64,000 nt of DNA from positions 1 to 64,000 of the forward strand of contig NZ_ACFY01000040.1 of NCBI RefSeq assembly GCF_000174195.1, read 5' to 3'. This document shows positions 10,214 to 19,719 of this stretch, one piece after another; position 1 is the first letter of the stretch, and every line of letters begins with the position of its first letter. The translations under genes and the position numbers were made by a program. The notes under the pieces were generated by a model. That model searched no databases. It saw nothing but the letters and a program-made list of their open reading frames with translations, and was not told where the DNA came from. This DNA comes from Roseburia inulinivorans DSM 16841 (GTDB taxonomy: Bacteria; Bacillota; Clostridia; Lachnospirales; Lachnospiraceae).

Positions 10214-11932
10214 ATGGCAGTTATACCATTAAGGGTACACAGGATGAAGAAGAAACTTGAAAAAATGCAGCTGAAAGAAAGACTCATTTACGGATACGGA
10301 AGAGTCATTTTGAGGATGATAGTATCCGGTGTGCTTTCTCTTATTGTTATAGGTTTATTAATGGGGAATATGCTGCGTTATGTGGAAAATGTAGAACGTG
10401 CAGATGTTGCAGTGAAAATCTGCAGGATCGATGTCAATTCTGCGGCGAGAAATATCCGTGAGATGGCATTAAACAGTGACACATCAACTTACGACAGTTA
10501 TCAGCAACAGGTAGAAACACAGCTTGCTGAGGTGGATTCAGAACTGAAGGCACTAAAGGCAACAGGAATCATATCGGACGAGCTCTATCAGGAATATGCA
10601 TCCGCACTTTCTGATTGGGGAAATATCGGCTATTCCATTATGGAACAGATCATGAGTGGACAGACAGAGGAAGCTGCGGATGCTATTATTAACCAATGTA
10701 CGCCGGCATTAGACAATGCAGTCGCTATTGGGAAAAAGTTAGATGCAGTGACTGACAAGGCAAGCCATCAGGCGGTGATCTTTACAGGCTGCATGACAGT
10801 GGCAGGAATTCTGGTGATCATCTTAAGTGTGATATTTGCAATTCTTTTTGTGAAGAAAATAAGTAATGTCGTGGTTGATTCGATTCTCGAACCACTGCAT
10901 GCGATCGAGGATGTTGCAAAGGAACTCACAGAGGGTAATTTGCACAGTACATTAGAATATCGTTCTGAGGATGAGATTGGAAAACTTGCACATAGTATGC
11001 GTAAATCTATCCGCATACTTGGATCTTATGTGGATGATATCGGACGTGCAATGAAATTGTTCTCGGAGGGCAATTTTGATGTGCAGCCGGAAGTGGAATG
11101 GAAGGGAGATTTTATAGGAATCTTAGATTCCTTTATGGCATTTGAAAAGAGCATGGCTGAGACAGTCAAGGGCATCCAGAGTGCATCCAATGAGGTGTCC
11201 GAAGGAGCAGAACAGGTGGCTGCAAGCTCCAATGATCTTGCTGAGGGCGCTACCAATCAGGCAGCAGTTGTGGAAGAACTGACTGCAACTGTTACAAACG
11301 TGGCAGATCAGGTGGCACAGAACGCCCAGTCTGCAAAAGAGATCAGTGGAAAAGTAGGAGAACTTGGAAATGCAATCTTAGAAAGCAACGGTAAGATGCA
11401 TGAGATGGTTGATTCTATGAACGAGATCAACGAGGCTTCCAAAGAAATTGATAAGATTATCGCAACGATCAATGAGATTGCATCCCAGACAAATCTGCTT
11501 GCGTTAAATGCTTCTATCGAGGCAGCCAGAGCCGGCGAAGCCGGAAAAGGATTTGCGGTGGTAGCAGATCAGGTAACAGTACTTGCCGACCAGAGTGCAC
11601 AGGCAGCAAAAGAGTCAGCAGTTCTGATCGAGACTTCTGTCAAAGCAGTAGAAAAAGGTATGGTCATTGCAGATCAGACAGCAACACAGTTAGAAGACGT
11701 AGCCGATAATTCCAGAACGATCACAGAGCAGGTTGGAAATATTGCGGATACATTAGAGACGCAGACAACAGCAATCCATCAGATCAATGAAGGAATCGAG
11801 CAGATCAATGACGTTGTACAGACGAATTCCGCAACATCCGAGGAATGTGCGGCTGCCAGTCAGGAGATGAGCAGTGAGGCTGAGAATCTGCGTGAACTGA
11901 TCCGCAAGCTTCAGGTTGCAAAGTTCGAATAA
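10214..11932 (+). CDS. Methyl-accepting chemotaxis protein
   Basis: This 572-residue transmembrane chemoreceptor signals to CheA/CheW, encoded 46 kb downstream. A basic cytosolic stretch (residues 1–30) precedes membrane segment 1 (about 33–55). A helical extracellular sensor of about 130 residues, like a four-helix-bundle domain, then leads to membrane segment 2 (about 190–213). A HAMP domain follows ([19 protein letters not shown]). A second HAMP-like repeat ([17 protein letters not shown]) precedes the signalling coiled coil, with the hairpin tip at [23 protein letters not shown]. Start ATG 10214 has GAAGGG upstream. The ligand cannot be predicted. Confidence 0.93.
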   Translation: MAVIPLRVHRMKKKLEKMQLKERLIYGYGRVILRMIVSGVLSLIVIGLLMGNMLRYVENVERADVAVKICRIDVNSAARNIREMALNSDTSTYDSYQQQVETQLAEVDSELKALKATGIISDELYQEYASALSDWGNIGYSIMEQIMSGQTEEAADAIINQCTPALDNAVAIGKKLDAVTDKASHQAVIFTGCMTVAGILVIILSVIFAILFVKKISNVVVDSILEPLHAIEDVAKELTEGNLHSTLEYRSEDEIGKLAHSMRKSIRILGSYVDDIGRAMKLFSEGNFDVQPEVEWKGDFIGILDSFMAFEKSMAETVKGIQSASNEVSEGAEQVAASSNDLAEGATNQAAVVEELTATVTNVADQVAQNAQSAKEISGKVGELGNAILESNGKMHEMVDSMNEINEASKEIDKIIATINEIASQTNLLALNASIEAARAGEAGKGFAVVADQVTVLADQSAQAAKESAVLIETSVKAVEKGMVIADQTATQLEDVADNSRTITEQVGNIADTLETQTTAIHQINEGIEQINDVVQTNSATSEECAAASQEMSSEAENLRELIRKLQVAKFE

Positions 11933-11941
11933 GACATACAT

Positions 11942-11970
11942 GATCGAATATGTACTGTGAGTATTCGATC
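11942..11970. other. Small inverted repeat after the chemoreceptor gene
   Basis: GATCGAATA (11942–11950) is repeated inverted at 11962–11970, giving a 9-bp stem just after the stop codon. It has no T-run and is not a terminator by itself. It may protect the mRNA 3' end or add to the terminator that follows. Confidence 0.4.
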
Positions 11971-11995
11971 GGCATGAATAAATAGTGTATATAAA

Positions 11996-12055
11996 AAAGA
12001 CTGTCATACAAAGAACTCGATGAGAGCAGATTTTGTGTGACAGTCTTTCTGCTTT
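11996..12055. terminator. Terminator between the chemoreceptor gene and cotJC
   Basis: A 15-bp stem (11996–12010 with 12034–12048, one G·U pair) has a 23-nt loop. It has an A-run on the left and T-rich sequence on the right, so it can work for both convergent genes. The long loop makes it weaker than the other terminators here. Confidence 0.65.
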
Positions 12056-12108
12056 TTGGTCTGCGCCAGTCAGTGCAATGCAAAAGCTGGTGGAACAGTT
12101 AAGGTTAT

Positions 12109-12723
12109 CTAATTGCGAGGACAGTTTGGTATATCAAACTCCGGGTTGAATGCATAGAAATTCTTGCTGTCGAGGTCATCCTGAATAATGCGCAGGGCTT
12201 CACCGAAACGCTGGAAGTGGACGACCTCACGCTCCCTTAAGAAACGGATCGGATCACATACATCAGGGTCTTTGACGAGCCTCAAAATATTGTCATACGT
12301 GGTGCGCGCTTTCTGTTCTGCCGCCATATCTTCAAAAAGATCGGTAAGGGCATCACCTTTGGACTGAAATTCGCAGGCGTTAAAAGGAATACCGCCCGCC
12401 GCCTGTGGCCAGATACCACCGGTATGGTCGACATAATATGGTGCAAATCCGGCAGCTTCAAGCTCTTCTGCACTTAAACCTTTGGTGAGCTGCCGGACGA
12501 TGGATGCGACCATTTCCAGATGCGCTAATTCTTCCGTTCCAATATCCGTAAGCACGCCACATACACGTCTGTCCGGCATGCTGTATCTCTGGGAGAGGTA
12601 ACGCATGGATGCTCCCATTTCACCGTCTGGTCCGCCATACTGGGACATAATGATCTGTGCAATTTTGGCATTTGGTGTTGTGATATTGATCGGGTACTGC
12701 AGTCGTTTTTCATAATTCCACAT
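12109..12723 (-). CDS. cotJC: Spore coat protein CotJC, manganese-catalase family
   Basis: CotJC is a di-manganese catalase-like protein of the spore coat. The 204-residue protein has the usual length. Ferritin-like helices with metal ligands are visible: the Glu of DGEMGASMRY, EELAHLEMV, then EDMAAEQKARTTYDNI and REREVVHFQRFGEAL. The N-terminal MWNYEKRLQYPI is typical of CotJC. Its ATG overlaps the cotJB stop codon, so translation is coupled. As part of cotJABC it should be made in the mother cell during sporulation, presumably under sigma-E, which is family knowledge. Confidence 0.95.
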   Translation of the reverse strand: MWNYEKRLQYPINITTPNAKIAQIIMSQYGGPDGEMGASMRYLSQRYSMPDRRVCGVLTDIGTEELAHLEMVASIVRQLTKGLSAEELEAAGFAPYYVDHTGGIWPQAAGGIPFNACEFQSKGDALTDLFEDMAAEQKARTTYDNILRLVKDPDVCDPIRFLREREVVHFQRFGEALRIIQDDLDSKNFYAFNPEFDIPNCPRN

Positions 12724-12995
12724 TATTTACATCCTCCTTCCCATGGCCATGGTTCTGTTGCCCAATTCCAGTGACTGCATGGATCTGCAGTGTCGATGGT
12801 CAGCGGACCATATTGGTCAGAGTAGGCCTGCAGAGCGTTGCGTCTGATATCCGAGTAATGATGGAATGCTTTGATCGCTTCCACATCATCCGGATGGGTG
12901 TCTAAAAAAAGAAGAAGGTCGTCAACAGCGAAGCTTACGGTATTAATGAGGTTAAAAAGCTGTTGGCGGTTCATCTGGTTCATTTGGTTCGTCAT
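12723..12995 (-). CDS. cotJB: Spore coat protein CotJB
   Basis: This 90-residue protein has the conserved CotJB body (LINTVSFAVDDLLLFLDTHPDD, then YGPLT and the Trp-rich end WNWATEPWPWEGGC). In Bacillus, CotJB is needed for CotJC assembly into the coat. It sits between cotJA and cotJC with start and stop overlaps on both sides. The Asn/Met/Gln-rich leader (MTNQMNQMNRQQ) is common in clostridial CotJB. Confidence 0.94.
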   Translation of the reverse strand: MTNQMNQMNRQQLFNLINTVSFAVDDLLLFLDTHPDDVEAIKAFHHYSDIRRNALQAYSDQYGPLTIDTADPCSHWNWATEPWPWEGGCK

Positions 12996-13201
12996 CTTCG
13001 AAAAGCCCTCCTTCCAAGGAATGGTTTATCTAATTCAGGGAAAATGGTTCCCACCATAAGCCCTTTTTCAATATCATATAACGGTCCAAACTGCTGCCAT
13101 GGAACGTATGCCATTGCAACGACAAATTCCGGACTCATATCGCGGTTTGATTCGTTTGGACAGACAGGATTCATTCTGTTTTGTGCATTACAGTTTCTCA
13201 T
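12992..13201 (-). CDS. cotJA: Spore coat-associated protein CotJA
   Basis: The product has 69 residues. The CotJA core is clear: AMAYVPWQQFGPLYDIEKGLMVGTIFPELDKPF. A Cys/Asn-rich N-terminus (MRNCNAQNRMNPVC) precedes it. It is the first gene of cotJABC and overlaps cotJB by 4 bp. On the minus strand a CATAAAGT (about 13242–13235) resembles a sigma-E −10 box at 6 of 8 bases, but no good −35 was found, so I do not list it as a promoter. Confidence 0.92.
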   Translation of the reverse strand: MRNCNAQNRMNPVCPNESNRDMSPEFVVAMAYVPWQQFGPLYDIEKGLMVGTIFPELDKPFLGRRAFRR

Positions 13202-13308
13202 AGATTCTGTTGCCTTTCTTATTCTTTCTCAATACTTTATGTTCTAAAATTGAAAAGTGTGCATAATAGGACTGCAAAAAATTCCATTTTTGTAGGAAAT
13301 GACAAAAA

Positions 13309-13323
13309 TGAGAAAAATTATCA
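13309..13323. promoter_or_regulatory. Fur-like operator upstream of feo
   Basis: TGAGAAAAATTATCA matches the 7-1-7 Fur box (TGATAAT-N-ATTATCA) at 12 of 14 informative bases, with a perfect right half. It lies about 20 bp before the feo −35 box. Iron-dependent repression is the expected role; this is inference from motif and context. Confidence 0.45.
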
Positions 13324-13341
13324 AAAACTTTGTAAGCTGCA

Positions 13342-13370
13342 TTGACATAGGAAAATTTGAGCATTAAACT
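13342..13370 (+). promoter_or_regulatory. Sigma-A promoter of the feo operon
   Basis: A perfect TTGACA (13342–13347), a 17-bp spacer and TAAACT (13365–13370) lie about 90 bp before feoA. Fur-like half sites flank it. Confidence 0.7.
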
Positions 13371-13393
13371 AAGGACAGTTAGGAGATATTAAC

Positions 13394-13407
13394 TGAAAAA
13401 ATTATCA
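13394..13407. promoter_or_regulatory. Second Fur-like half site downstream of the feo start site
   Basis: TGAAAAAATTATCA carries a perfect ATTATCA half and lies about 20 bp after the predicted transcription start. It is one base short of the 7-1-7 spacing. A missing A in the six-A run, the error common in this window, would restore it. The site is speculative. Confidence 0.3.
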
Positions 13408-13459
13408 ATAATTATACAGGAAGATCCAGTGAGAGTTCCTGTTTATTACGGAGGATAAA

Positions 13460-13695
13460 ATGACGTTAGACAATTTACCACTTGAAACAGAGGCAGTCAT
13501 TACGACAGTTGGGGGAGAGGGAGCGCTTCGCTGCCGTTTTCTGGATATGGGTCTGATCCCAAAGACAAAAGTTGTTGTAAAAAAATAGCTCCGATGGGAG
13601 ATCCGATCGAGATAAGACTCCGCAATTATGAACTGACGATCCGTAAGGAAGATGCAAAAAAGATTGAGGTGTCTATGGAGGAAACAAAAGAATGA
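13460..13695 (+). CDS. feoA: FeoA, ferrous iron transport accessory protein (1-bp frameshift)
   Basis: FeoA is a small SH3-like cytosolic protein that supports FeoB. The visible frame MTLDNLPLETEAVITTVGGEG…RFLDMGLIPKTKVVV stops at 13586. One extra A in the seven-A run 13579–13585 continues it as IAPMGDPIEIRLRNYELTI, the standard FeoA ending, for about 78 residues. Start ATG 13460 has ACGGAGGA upstream. The restored stop overlaps the feoB ATG (ATGA). The lesion is most likely a read error, but as written FeoA is truncated at about half length. Confidence 0.85.
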
Positions 13696-15698
13696 TATTT
13701 GCATTAGCAGGCAATCAGAATTGCGGTAAGACGACTTTATTTAACCAGTTAACCGGATCTAACCAGCATGTGGGAAATTTTCCGGGAGTGACAGTAGATC
13801 AGAAAATAGGTGAGATCCGCTCGGTAAAGAATTGTTCCGTTGTGGATCTGCCGGGAATTTATTCAATCCGCCCATATACCAATGAGGAGATCGTGACAAG
13901 AGATTTTATCCTGAATGAGAAACCGGACGGTATTATCAATATTGTGGACGCCACCAATATCGAGAGAAATCTCTATCTGACGCTGCAGCTTTTAGAGATG
14001 CATATTCCAATGGTTCTGGCTTTGAATATGATGGACGAGGTCAGAGGAAATGGTGGATCTATTGATTACAGGCAAATGTCGGAGGAACTTGGAATCCCGG
14101 TGATCCCGATCAGTGCAGCAAAGGATGAGGGAATCGAAGATCTGATCAAAGCCACTGTCGAGGTCGGTAAGAAAAAGATTCTTCCAAAGGTCATGGATTT
14201 CTGCGAGCAGGGACCTGTGCACCGTTGTATCCACGCAGTATCGCATCAGGTGGAGGACCATGCAGCTAATATTGGCATGTCTCCGCGATTTGCAGCGACA
14301 AAGATTGTGGAGAATGACGAGGATATTATCAATAAGTTAGAGCTTTCCCAGAATGAGCTAGAAATGATGGAACACAGTATCGAAGAGATGGAAAAAGACT
14401 GTGGATTAGACCGGAATGCTGCTTTGGCAGATATGAGATACACCTTTATCGAAAAAGTATGTAATAAGACGGTCAAGAAATGTCATGAGAGTAAGGAACA
14501 TATCAGAAGTATGAAGATTGACAGGGTTTTAACAGATAAATACCTTGCAATCCCGATGTTTTTACTGATCATGTTTGCAATTTTCTGGCTGACCTTTAAC
14601 GTGATCGGATCATTTTTAAGTGATCTGTTAACAATGGGAATCGATGCGTTTACTGCAATGTGTGACAGGGCACTGACTGCTTACGGAATGAATCCGGTGG
14701 TACACAGCCTTCTGATCGATGGTGTGTTTGCAGGTGTGGGAAGTGTGTTGAGTTTCCTCCCGATTATCGTAGTATTGTTTTTCTTCCTGTCTATTCTGGA
14801 AGATTCCGGTTATATGGCGCGAGTTGCATTTGTCATGGATAAACCGTTAAGAAAAATTGGTTTGTCCGGCAGAAGTTTTGTGCCAATGCTGATCGGATTT
14901 GGATGTACTGTCCCGGCAGTTATGGCGACAAGAACATTGTCATCCGAGCGTGACAGAAATATGACGATCATGCTGACTCCGTTTATGAGCTGTTCCGCAA
15001 AGATACCAATTTATACCGTGTTTGCCGCAGCATTTTTCCCGGGAAAAGAAGCACTTGTAATGATCCTTCTCTATGCTGCCGGAATCATAGTTGGAATTAT
15101 TTCGGCGCTTGTGCTGAACCATACGGCATTTCGTGGAAATCCGATCCCGTTTGTGATGGAACTTCCGAATTACCGTTTTCCTTCCGCAAAGAGTGTATTC
15201 CAGTTGATGTGGGATAAGGCAAAAGATTTTATCCAGAGAGCGTTTACCGTTATTTTTGTGGCAACGATCATTATCTGGTTCTTACAGACCTTTGACACCA
15301 GATTGAACGTTGTGGCAGACAGCAGCAACAGTCTGCTTGCATTGGTAGGAAGATGGATCGCACCTGTTTTTGCACCGCTTGGGTTCTCTGACTGGAGAGT
15401 ATCTACCGCACTCATCACCGGATTTACTGCAAAAGAAGCGGTAGTCAGTACATTGAGTGTCCTCACAGGAACTGCAACATCGAACCTGAGTGCCGTATTA
15501 AGCGATATGTTTTCCGGTGTGTCTGTTGTGAGCTTTTTGGTATTTACCTTATTGTATACACCTTGCGTGGCGGCAATTGCAGCGGTAAAACGTGAGATGG
15601 GAAGTGGATTAAAGGCAGCTTTGGTAGTCGTTTTACAATGTCTGGTTGCATGGGTAGTCGCATTGCTTGTTTATCAGGTCGGAGGATTATTATTGTAA
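13692..15698 (+). CDS. feoB: FeoB, ferrous iron transporter
   Basis: FeoB is the inner-membrane Fe(II) permease. Its 668 residues contain an N-terminal G domain with GNQNCGKTTLF (P-loop), NFPGVTVD, VVDLPGIYS and NMMD motifs, then the helical GDI-like segment. From about residue 280 there are two Gate-type membrane repeats, with LEDSGYMAR and the GFGCTVPAVMATR segment typical of the permease. Length is near the shorter clostridial FeoB forms. It overlaps feoA and the downstream Cys-rich gene, indicating one operon. Confidence 0.97.
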   Translation: MIFALAGNQNCGKTTLFNQLTGSNQHVGNFPGVTVDQKIGEIRSVKNCSVVDLPGIYSIRPYTNEEIVTRDFILNEKPDGIINIVDATNIERNLYLTLQLLEMHIPMVLALNMMDEVRGNGGSIDYRQMSEELGIPVIPISAAKDEGIEDLIKATVEVGKKKILPKVMDFCEQGPVHRCIHAVSHQVEDHAANIGMSPRFAATKIVENDEDIINKLELSQNELEMMEHSIEEMEKDCGLDRNAALADMRYTFIEKVCNKTVKKCHESKEHIRSMKIDRVLTDKYLAIPMFLLIMFAIFWLTFNVIGSFLSDLLTMGIDAFTAMCDRALTAYGMNPVVHSLLIDGVFAGVGSVLSFLPIIVVLFFFLSILEDSGYMARVAFVMDKPLRKIGLSGRSFVPMLIGFGCTVPAVMATRTLSSERDRNMTIMLTPFMSCSAKIPIYTVFAAAFFPGKEALVMILLYAAGIIVGIISALVLNHTAFRGNPIPFVMELPNYRFPSAKSVFQLMWDKAKDFIQRAFTVIFVATIIIWFLQTFDTRLNVVADSSNSLLALVGRWIAPVFAPLGFSDWRVSTALITGFTAKEAVVSTLSVLTGTATSNLSAVLSDMFSGVSVVSFLVFTLLYTPCVAAIAAVKREMGSGLKAALVVVLQCLVAWVVALLVYQVGGLLL

Positions 15699-15862
15699 TG
15701 AAAATTGGAGATTATATCGTCCTTGGTGTGATCTTACTCTGGCTGGTGCTCGCTTTTTGCTGGATGCACAGACAGAAGAAGAGAGGCAGCTGCATTGGAT
15801 GCAGTGGCTGTGCAGGGAAAAACTGCAGAAAATGTGAAAAAAATGACGGCGATGGAATGTAA
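15698..15862 (+). CDS. FeoB-associated Cys-rich membrane protein
   Basis: A 54-residue protein begins at ATG 15698, overlapping the feoB stop (TAATG). One membrane helix (about residues 5–23) is followed by a basic patch and a Cys-rich tail, CIGCSGCAGKNCRKC. This matches the small FeoB-associated Cys-rich proteins found after feoB in many Firmicutes. The tail may bind iron near the FeoB exit, which is untested. A longer start at 15638 inside feoB lacks a ribosome site. Confidence 0.85.
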   Translation: MKIGDYIVLGVILLWLVLAFCWMHRQKKRGSCIGCSGCAGKNCRKCEKNDGDGM

Positions 15863-15870
15863 ACCATGCC

Positions 15871-15899
15871 TTGTCAGAATGAAAAATATATTATATAAT
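15871..15899 (+). promoter_or_regulatory. Sigma-A promoter for gltX, embedded in the feo terminator
   Basis: TTGTCA (15871–15876), a 17-bp spacer and a perfect TATAAT (15894–15899) precede gltX by about 120 bp. The −10 box overlaps the left base of the feo terminator stem. Transcripts starting about 7 bp later would contain only part of the hairpin and so would not be terminated by it. Confidence 0.6.
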
Positions 15900-15937
15900 A
15901 GCCTGTAGCGACTAAAAATAGCTGCAGGCTATTTTTT
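15897..15937 (+). terminator. Intrinsic terminator of the feo operon
   Basis: A 13-bp stem (15897–15909 with 15921–15933, one G·U pair) has an 11-nt loop and runs into TTTTTT. Confidence 0.85.
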
Positions 15938-16021
15938 ACAGGACAATAGAACGGATGAAAACGAGTCAGTCTATTGGATAGAAAACGTAAGGTTTTATCA
16001 AAAACCAGAAAGAGGAGATTT

Positions 16022-17476
16022 ATGAGTAAAGTTAGAACAAGATTTGCACCAAGCCCAACAGGTAGAATGCATGTTGGAAATTTACGTTCTGCATTATATG
16101 AGTTTTTAATTGCAAAGCATGAAGGCGGAGATTTTATGCTTCGTATTGAGGATACCGATCAGGAACGTTTTGTGGAGGGCGCGGTAGATATCATTTACCG
16201 TACATTGGCTGAGACAGGCTTAGTCCATGATGAAGGTCCGGATAAGGATGGCGGTTATGGACCATACGTCCAGAGTGAGCGTATGAAAACCGGAATCTAC
16301 ATGAAATACGCAAAAGAATTAGTAGAAAAGGGTGAGGCTTATTACTGTTTCTGTGATAAAGAACGCCTTTCTACTTTAAAGACAGAGGTTGTAGAGGGAA
16401 AAGAGATCATGATCTATGACAAACACTGCCTTTCTTTAACCAAGGAGGAAGTGGAGGCAAACCTTGCTGCCGGCAAACCATTTGTGATCCGTCAGAATAT
16501 CCCAAATGAAGGAACTACGACTTTTCATGACGAATTATACGGAGACATTACAGTGGAGAACGCAGAGCTTGACGATATGATCCTGATCAAATCAGACGGA
16601 TATCCAACTTACAACTTTGCCAACGTTGTTGATGATCATACTATGAATATTACGCATGTAGTAAGAGGAAATGAGTACCTTTCTTCCTCTCCAAAATATC
16701 AGAGATTATACGATGCATTTGGCTGGAAATCACCTGTTTATATCCATCTGCCACTGATCACAGACGAGAACCACAAGAAGCTGTCTAAGAGAAGCGGACA
16801 TTCCTCTTTTGAAGATCTGATCGAGCAGGGATTCCTGACAGAAGCAGTTGTCAATTATATTGCACTTTTAGGATGGAGCCCGGAAGATAACCGCGAGATC
16901 TTTACCTTAGATGAACTGATCAAAGAATTCGATTACCACAGAATCAGCAAATCACCGGCAGTATTTGACTACACCAAGTTAAAATGGATGAATGGTGAAT
17001 ACATTAAGGCAATGGATTTTGACAAGTTCTATGAGAGAGCACTTCCATATATCAAGGCAGTTATTACGAAAGACCTTGACTTTAAAAAGATCGCAGCTAT
17101 GGTAAAAACAAGAATCGAAGTGTTTCCGGATATTGCAGAACATATTGATTTCTTCGAAAAATTACCAGAGTACGATGTTGCAATGTATACACACAAGAAG
17201 ATGAAGACAAATGCAGAGACATCTTTAGAAGTTTTAACGGAAGTTCTGCCAAGATTAGAGGCGCAGGAGGACTATAGCAACGACGCACTTTATGCAATGC
17301 TCTGTGAGTATGTTGTAGAAAAGGGTGTCAAGAACGGATACGTTATGTGGCCAATCCGTACCGCTGTCTCCGGAAAACAGATGACACCGGGCGGTGCAAC
17401 CGAATTAATGGAGATTCTTGGAAAAGAAGAATCCATTGCACGTATCAAAAAAGGTATTGAATTACTCAGCAAATAA
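16022..17476 (+). CDS. gltX: Glutamyl-tRNA synthetase
   Basis: GltX charges tRNA-Glu. The 484-residue protein carries the class I signature [15 protein letters not shown] (HIGH-like) near residue 10 and KKLSKRSG (KMSKS) near residue 255, with the catalytic and anticodon-binding domains in full. The ATG at 16022 follows AGAGGAGATTT; a longer TTG frame from 15974 lacks family sequence. The helicase gene follows 10 bp later. Confidence 0.97.
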   Translation: MSKVRTRFAPSPTGRMHVGNLRSALYEFLIAKHEGGDFMLRIEDTDQERFVEGAVDIIYRTLAETGLVHDEGPDKDGGYGPYVQSERMKTGIYMKYAKELVEKGEAYYCFCDKERLSTLKTEVVEGKEIMIYDKHCLSLTKEEVEANLAAGKPFVIRQNIPNEGTTTFHDELYGDITVENAELDDMILIKSDGYPTYNFANVVDDHTMNITHVVRGNEYLSSSPKYQRLYDAFGWKSPVYIHLPLITDENHKKLSKRSGHSSFEDLIEQGFLTEAVVNYIALLGWSPEDNREIFTLDELIKEFDYHRISKSPAVFDYTKLKWMNGEYIKAMDFDKFYERALPYIKAVITKDLDFKKIAAMVKTRIEVFPDIAEHIDFFEKLPEYDVAMYTHKKMKTNAETSLEVLTEVLPRLEAQEDYSNDALYAMLCEYVVEKGVKNGYVMWPIRTAVSGKQMTPGGATELMEILGKEESIARIKKGIELLSK

Positions 17477-17486
17477 AAGGGTATTT

Positions 17487-19322
17487 ATGGAAAAAAGATA
17501 CAATGATTCCCAGGTGAAGGCAATCGGACATTTTAACGGTCCGTGCCTTACCCTGGCAGGTCCAGGCTCCGGAAAGACAGCGGTCATTACGGAGCGGACA
17601 AAAAACCTGATCACAAAATATCATGTGAATCCGTCCAATATTTTAGTGATTACTTTTACAAAAGCGGCAGCATTGGAAATGAAGACCCGTTTCTTAAGTC
17701 TGATGGGAAACGGTTCGTATCCGGTCACATTTGGAACATTCCACGCCGTCTATTTTAGCATTTTAAAGCATGCATACAATTACAATGCAAATAATATCGT
17801 CCGGGAAGAACAAAAGTATGCGCTTATGCGTGAACTTGTCCAAAAACACCGTCTTGAGTATGAGGATGAAACGGAATTTGTATCATCCATTCTTGGAGAG
17901 ATCAGTATGGTAAAAAATACAGGAGTCTCCATCGAACATTACTATTCCACGAACTGTGCTGAAAATATATTTCGAAGAATTTATGGAGAATATCATGAAT
18001 ATCTGCATCAGCATAAACTGATCGATTTCGATGATATGCTCGTTTATACTTATGAGCTTTTCAGGGAGCGAAAAGATATTTTATCGGCATGGCAGAGAAA
18101 GTTTCAGTACATCCTTATTGATGAGTTTCAGGACATTAACAAGATACAGTTTGATATTGTTAAAATGCTTGCAGCACCGGAAAATAATCTGTTTGTCGTG
18201 GGAGATGATGACCAGTCCATCTATCGTTTCCGTGGGGCAAGACCGGAGCTTATGCTGCATTTTAAAGACGATTATCCGGAGGCAGAGCAGATTTTACTGG
18301 ATACCAATTACCGTTCACAAAAAGAGATCGTGGAGGCATCACTCCGTCTGATCGGATGTAATAAGGAACGTTTCCAAAAGAAGATTCAGGCGAACCAGGA
18401 GGCAGGAGAACCGGTTGAGTATGCAGTGTTTAAAAGCCAGAGGGAAGAAATCGCCAAAATTATCTGGGATATACAGGCGCATATGGACAGAGGCGGCAGA
18501 TACGAAGATTTTGCCATTCTTTTCCGGACGAATACGCAGCCGCAGATGCTGATGGAAAAGCTGCTGGAATACAACATTCCATTCCGTATGAAGGATAATG
18601 TTCCAAATCTTTATGAACACTGGATTGCGAAGGATATCATTGCATACATGAAAATTGCGATGGGAAGCCGTTACCGGAAAGATTTCTTAAAAATCATGAA
18701 CCGCCCGAAACGCTATATCAGCAGGGACTCTCTGGACGAAGAAACGGTAGCGTTTGATGTCTGGGAGTGGTTTTACGAGGATAAACCGTGGGTGGCAGAG
18801 CGCATCCAGCGGCTGGAGTACGATATTAAAATGCTCTCAACCATGAGCCCTTATGCGGCGATCAATTATATCCGCCGTGGGATTGGCTATGATGAATTCT
18901 GTGTGGAGTATGCAGATTACCGCAGAATGAATGTGGAGGATCTCTATGAGGTACTTGAGGAGTTACAGAACAGTGCGAAGGGATTCGACACTTATAATGA
19001 CTGGTTTGAGCATATCGAAAACTATACGGCGGAACTGGAAAAGATTTATAGACAGCAGAATCAGAACCCGGAGAGCGTTGCACTTGCCACACTACACAGT
19101 TCAAAAGGCTTAGAATATGACAATGTCTACATTATCGATGTGAATGAAGGAATTATGCCTTATAAAAAGGCTGTGCTTGACAATGAAGTGGAGGAGGAGC
19201 GGCGGATGTTCTATGTGGGAATGACGCGCGCAAAAAAGAAGCTGCATCTCTATTCCATTGAACAGTTGAATCACAAAAATACAGACATTTCCAGATTCAT
19301 AAGAGAATCACAGAAAAAATAA
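17487..19322 (+). CDS. UvrD/PcrA-family ATP-dependent DNA helicase
   Basis: This superfamily 1A 3'–5' helicase has 611 residues, shorter than PcrA/UvrD (about 720–750), with the C-terminal Tudor-type extension missing. Visible motifs are the Q motif (YNDSQVKAI), Walker A AGPGSGKT, motif Ia TFTKAAALEMK, motif II LIDEFQDIN, motif III VVGDDDQSIYRFRGA, motif IV ILLDTNYRS, motif V TLHSSKGLEYDNVYI and motif VI EERRMFYVGMTRAKK. Start is ATG 17487, which removes the read-through leader into gltX. It probably shares a transcript with gltX. The repair role is inferred from the family. Confidence 0.9.
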   Translation: MEKRYNDSQVKAIGHFNGPCLTLAGPGSGKTAVITERTKNLITKYHVNPSNILVITFTKAAALEMKTRFLSLMGNGSYPVTFGTFHAVYFSILKHAYNYNANNIVREEQKYALMRELVQKHRLEYEDETEFVSSILGEISMVKNTGVSIEHYYSTNCAENIFRRIYGEYHEYLHQHKLIDFDDMLVYTYELFRERKDILSAWQRKFQYILIDEFQDINKIQFDIVKMLAAPENNLFVVGDDDQSIYRFRGARPELMLHFKDDYPEAEQILLDTNYRSQKEIVEASLRLIGCNKERFQKKIQANQEAGEPVEYAVFKSQREEIAKIIWDIQAHMDRGGRYEDFAILFRTNTQPQMLMEKLLEYNIPFRMKDNVPNLYEHWIAKDIIAYMKIAMGSRYRKDFLKIMNRPKRYISRDSLDEETVAFDVWEWFYEDKPWVAERIQRLEYDIKMLSTMSPYAAINYIRRGIGYDEFCVEYADYRRMNVEDLYEVLEELQNSAKGFDTYNDWFEHIENYTAELEKIYRQQNQNPESVALATLHSSKGLEYDNVYIIDVNEGIMPYKKAVLDNEVEEERRMFYVGMTRAKKKLHLYSIEQLNHKNTDISRFIRESQKK

Positions 19323-19334
19323 AATTATACAAAA

Positions 19335-19373
19335 AAAGAACTGATGTGCATTTTCAAAGCGCATCAGTTCTTT
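19335..19373. terminator. Bidirectional terminator between the helicase and DUF1292 genes
   Basis: A 15-bp stem (19335–19349 with 19359–19373, one mispaired or G·U position) has a 9-nt loop, an A-run before and T5 after. It can end both convergent transcripts. Confidence 0.85.
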
Positions 19374-19377
19374 TTCC

Positions 19378-19695
19378 TTAATCATCTAAATCTTCAAATT
19401 CTGCCTCGTCAAGCAGTTCATCGAAGCGGTCAGATACGACTTCGTACTCCTCGTCATCCTCAATATTCTCCAGGGAAGGATTTCCTTCTGCATCCTCAGA
19501 ATAGCGGTAGATAAATACTTCGCCGTCCTCATTTGGCTGCTCGTCCTCATCTACAGGAAGAAGTGCGATATAATCGCGGCCATCTGCCTCAAAGATGGTA
19601 AGAATCTGGCATTCCATGGAACTGCCGTCATCTAAGTCAAGTGTTACGAACATGTCTTCATCGTCTAAGTTGTTGAACTTGTTTTTCTCTGCCAT
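19378..19695 (-). CDS. DUF1292 domain protein (YrzB-like)
   Basis: The very acidic 105-residue protein has the DUF1292 pattern: VTLDLDDGSSMECQILTIF, then DYIALLPVDE and VFIYRY, with an Asp/Glu-rich tail. These small cytosolic proteins occur widely in Firmicutes and have no known function. It lies 24 bp after the HD-GYP gene and is probably co-transcribed with it. The acidic tail may be a protein-interaction surface, which is speculative. Confidence 0.85.
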   Translation of the reverse strand: MAEKNKFNNLDDEDMFVTLDLDDGSSMECQILTIFEADGRDYIALLPVDEDEQPNEDGEVFIYRYSEDAEGNPSLENIEDDEEYEVVSDRFDELLDEAEFEDLDD

Positions 19696-19719
19696 TGGGC
19701 ACCTCTTTCATTCATATTA

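Noticed and set aside
13230..13290. Sigma-E promoter for cotJA
   Set aside because: A CATAAAGT −10-like box exists, but no acceptable −35 at the right spacing was found.
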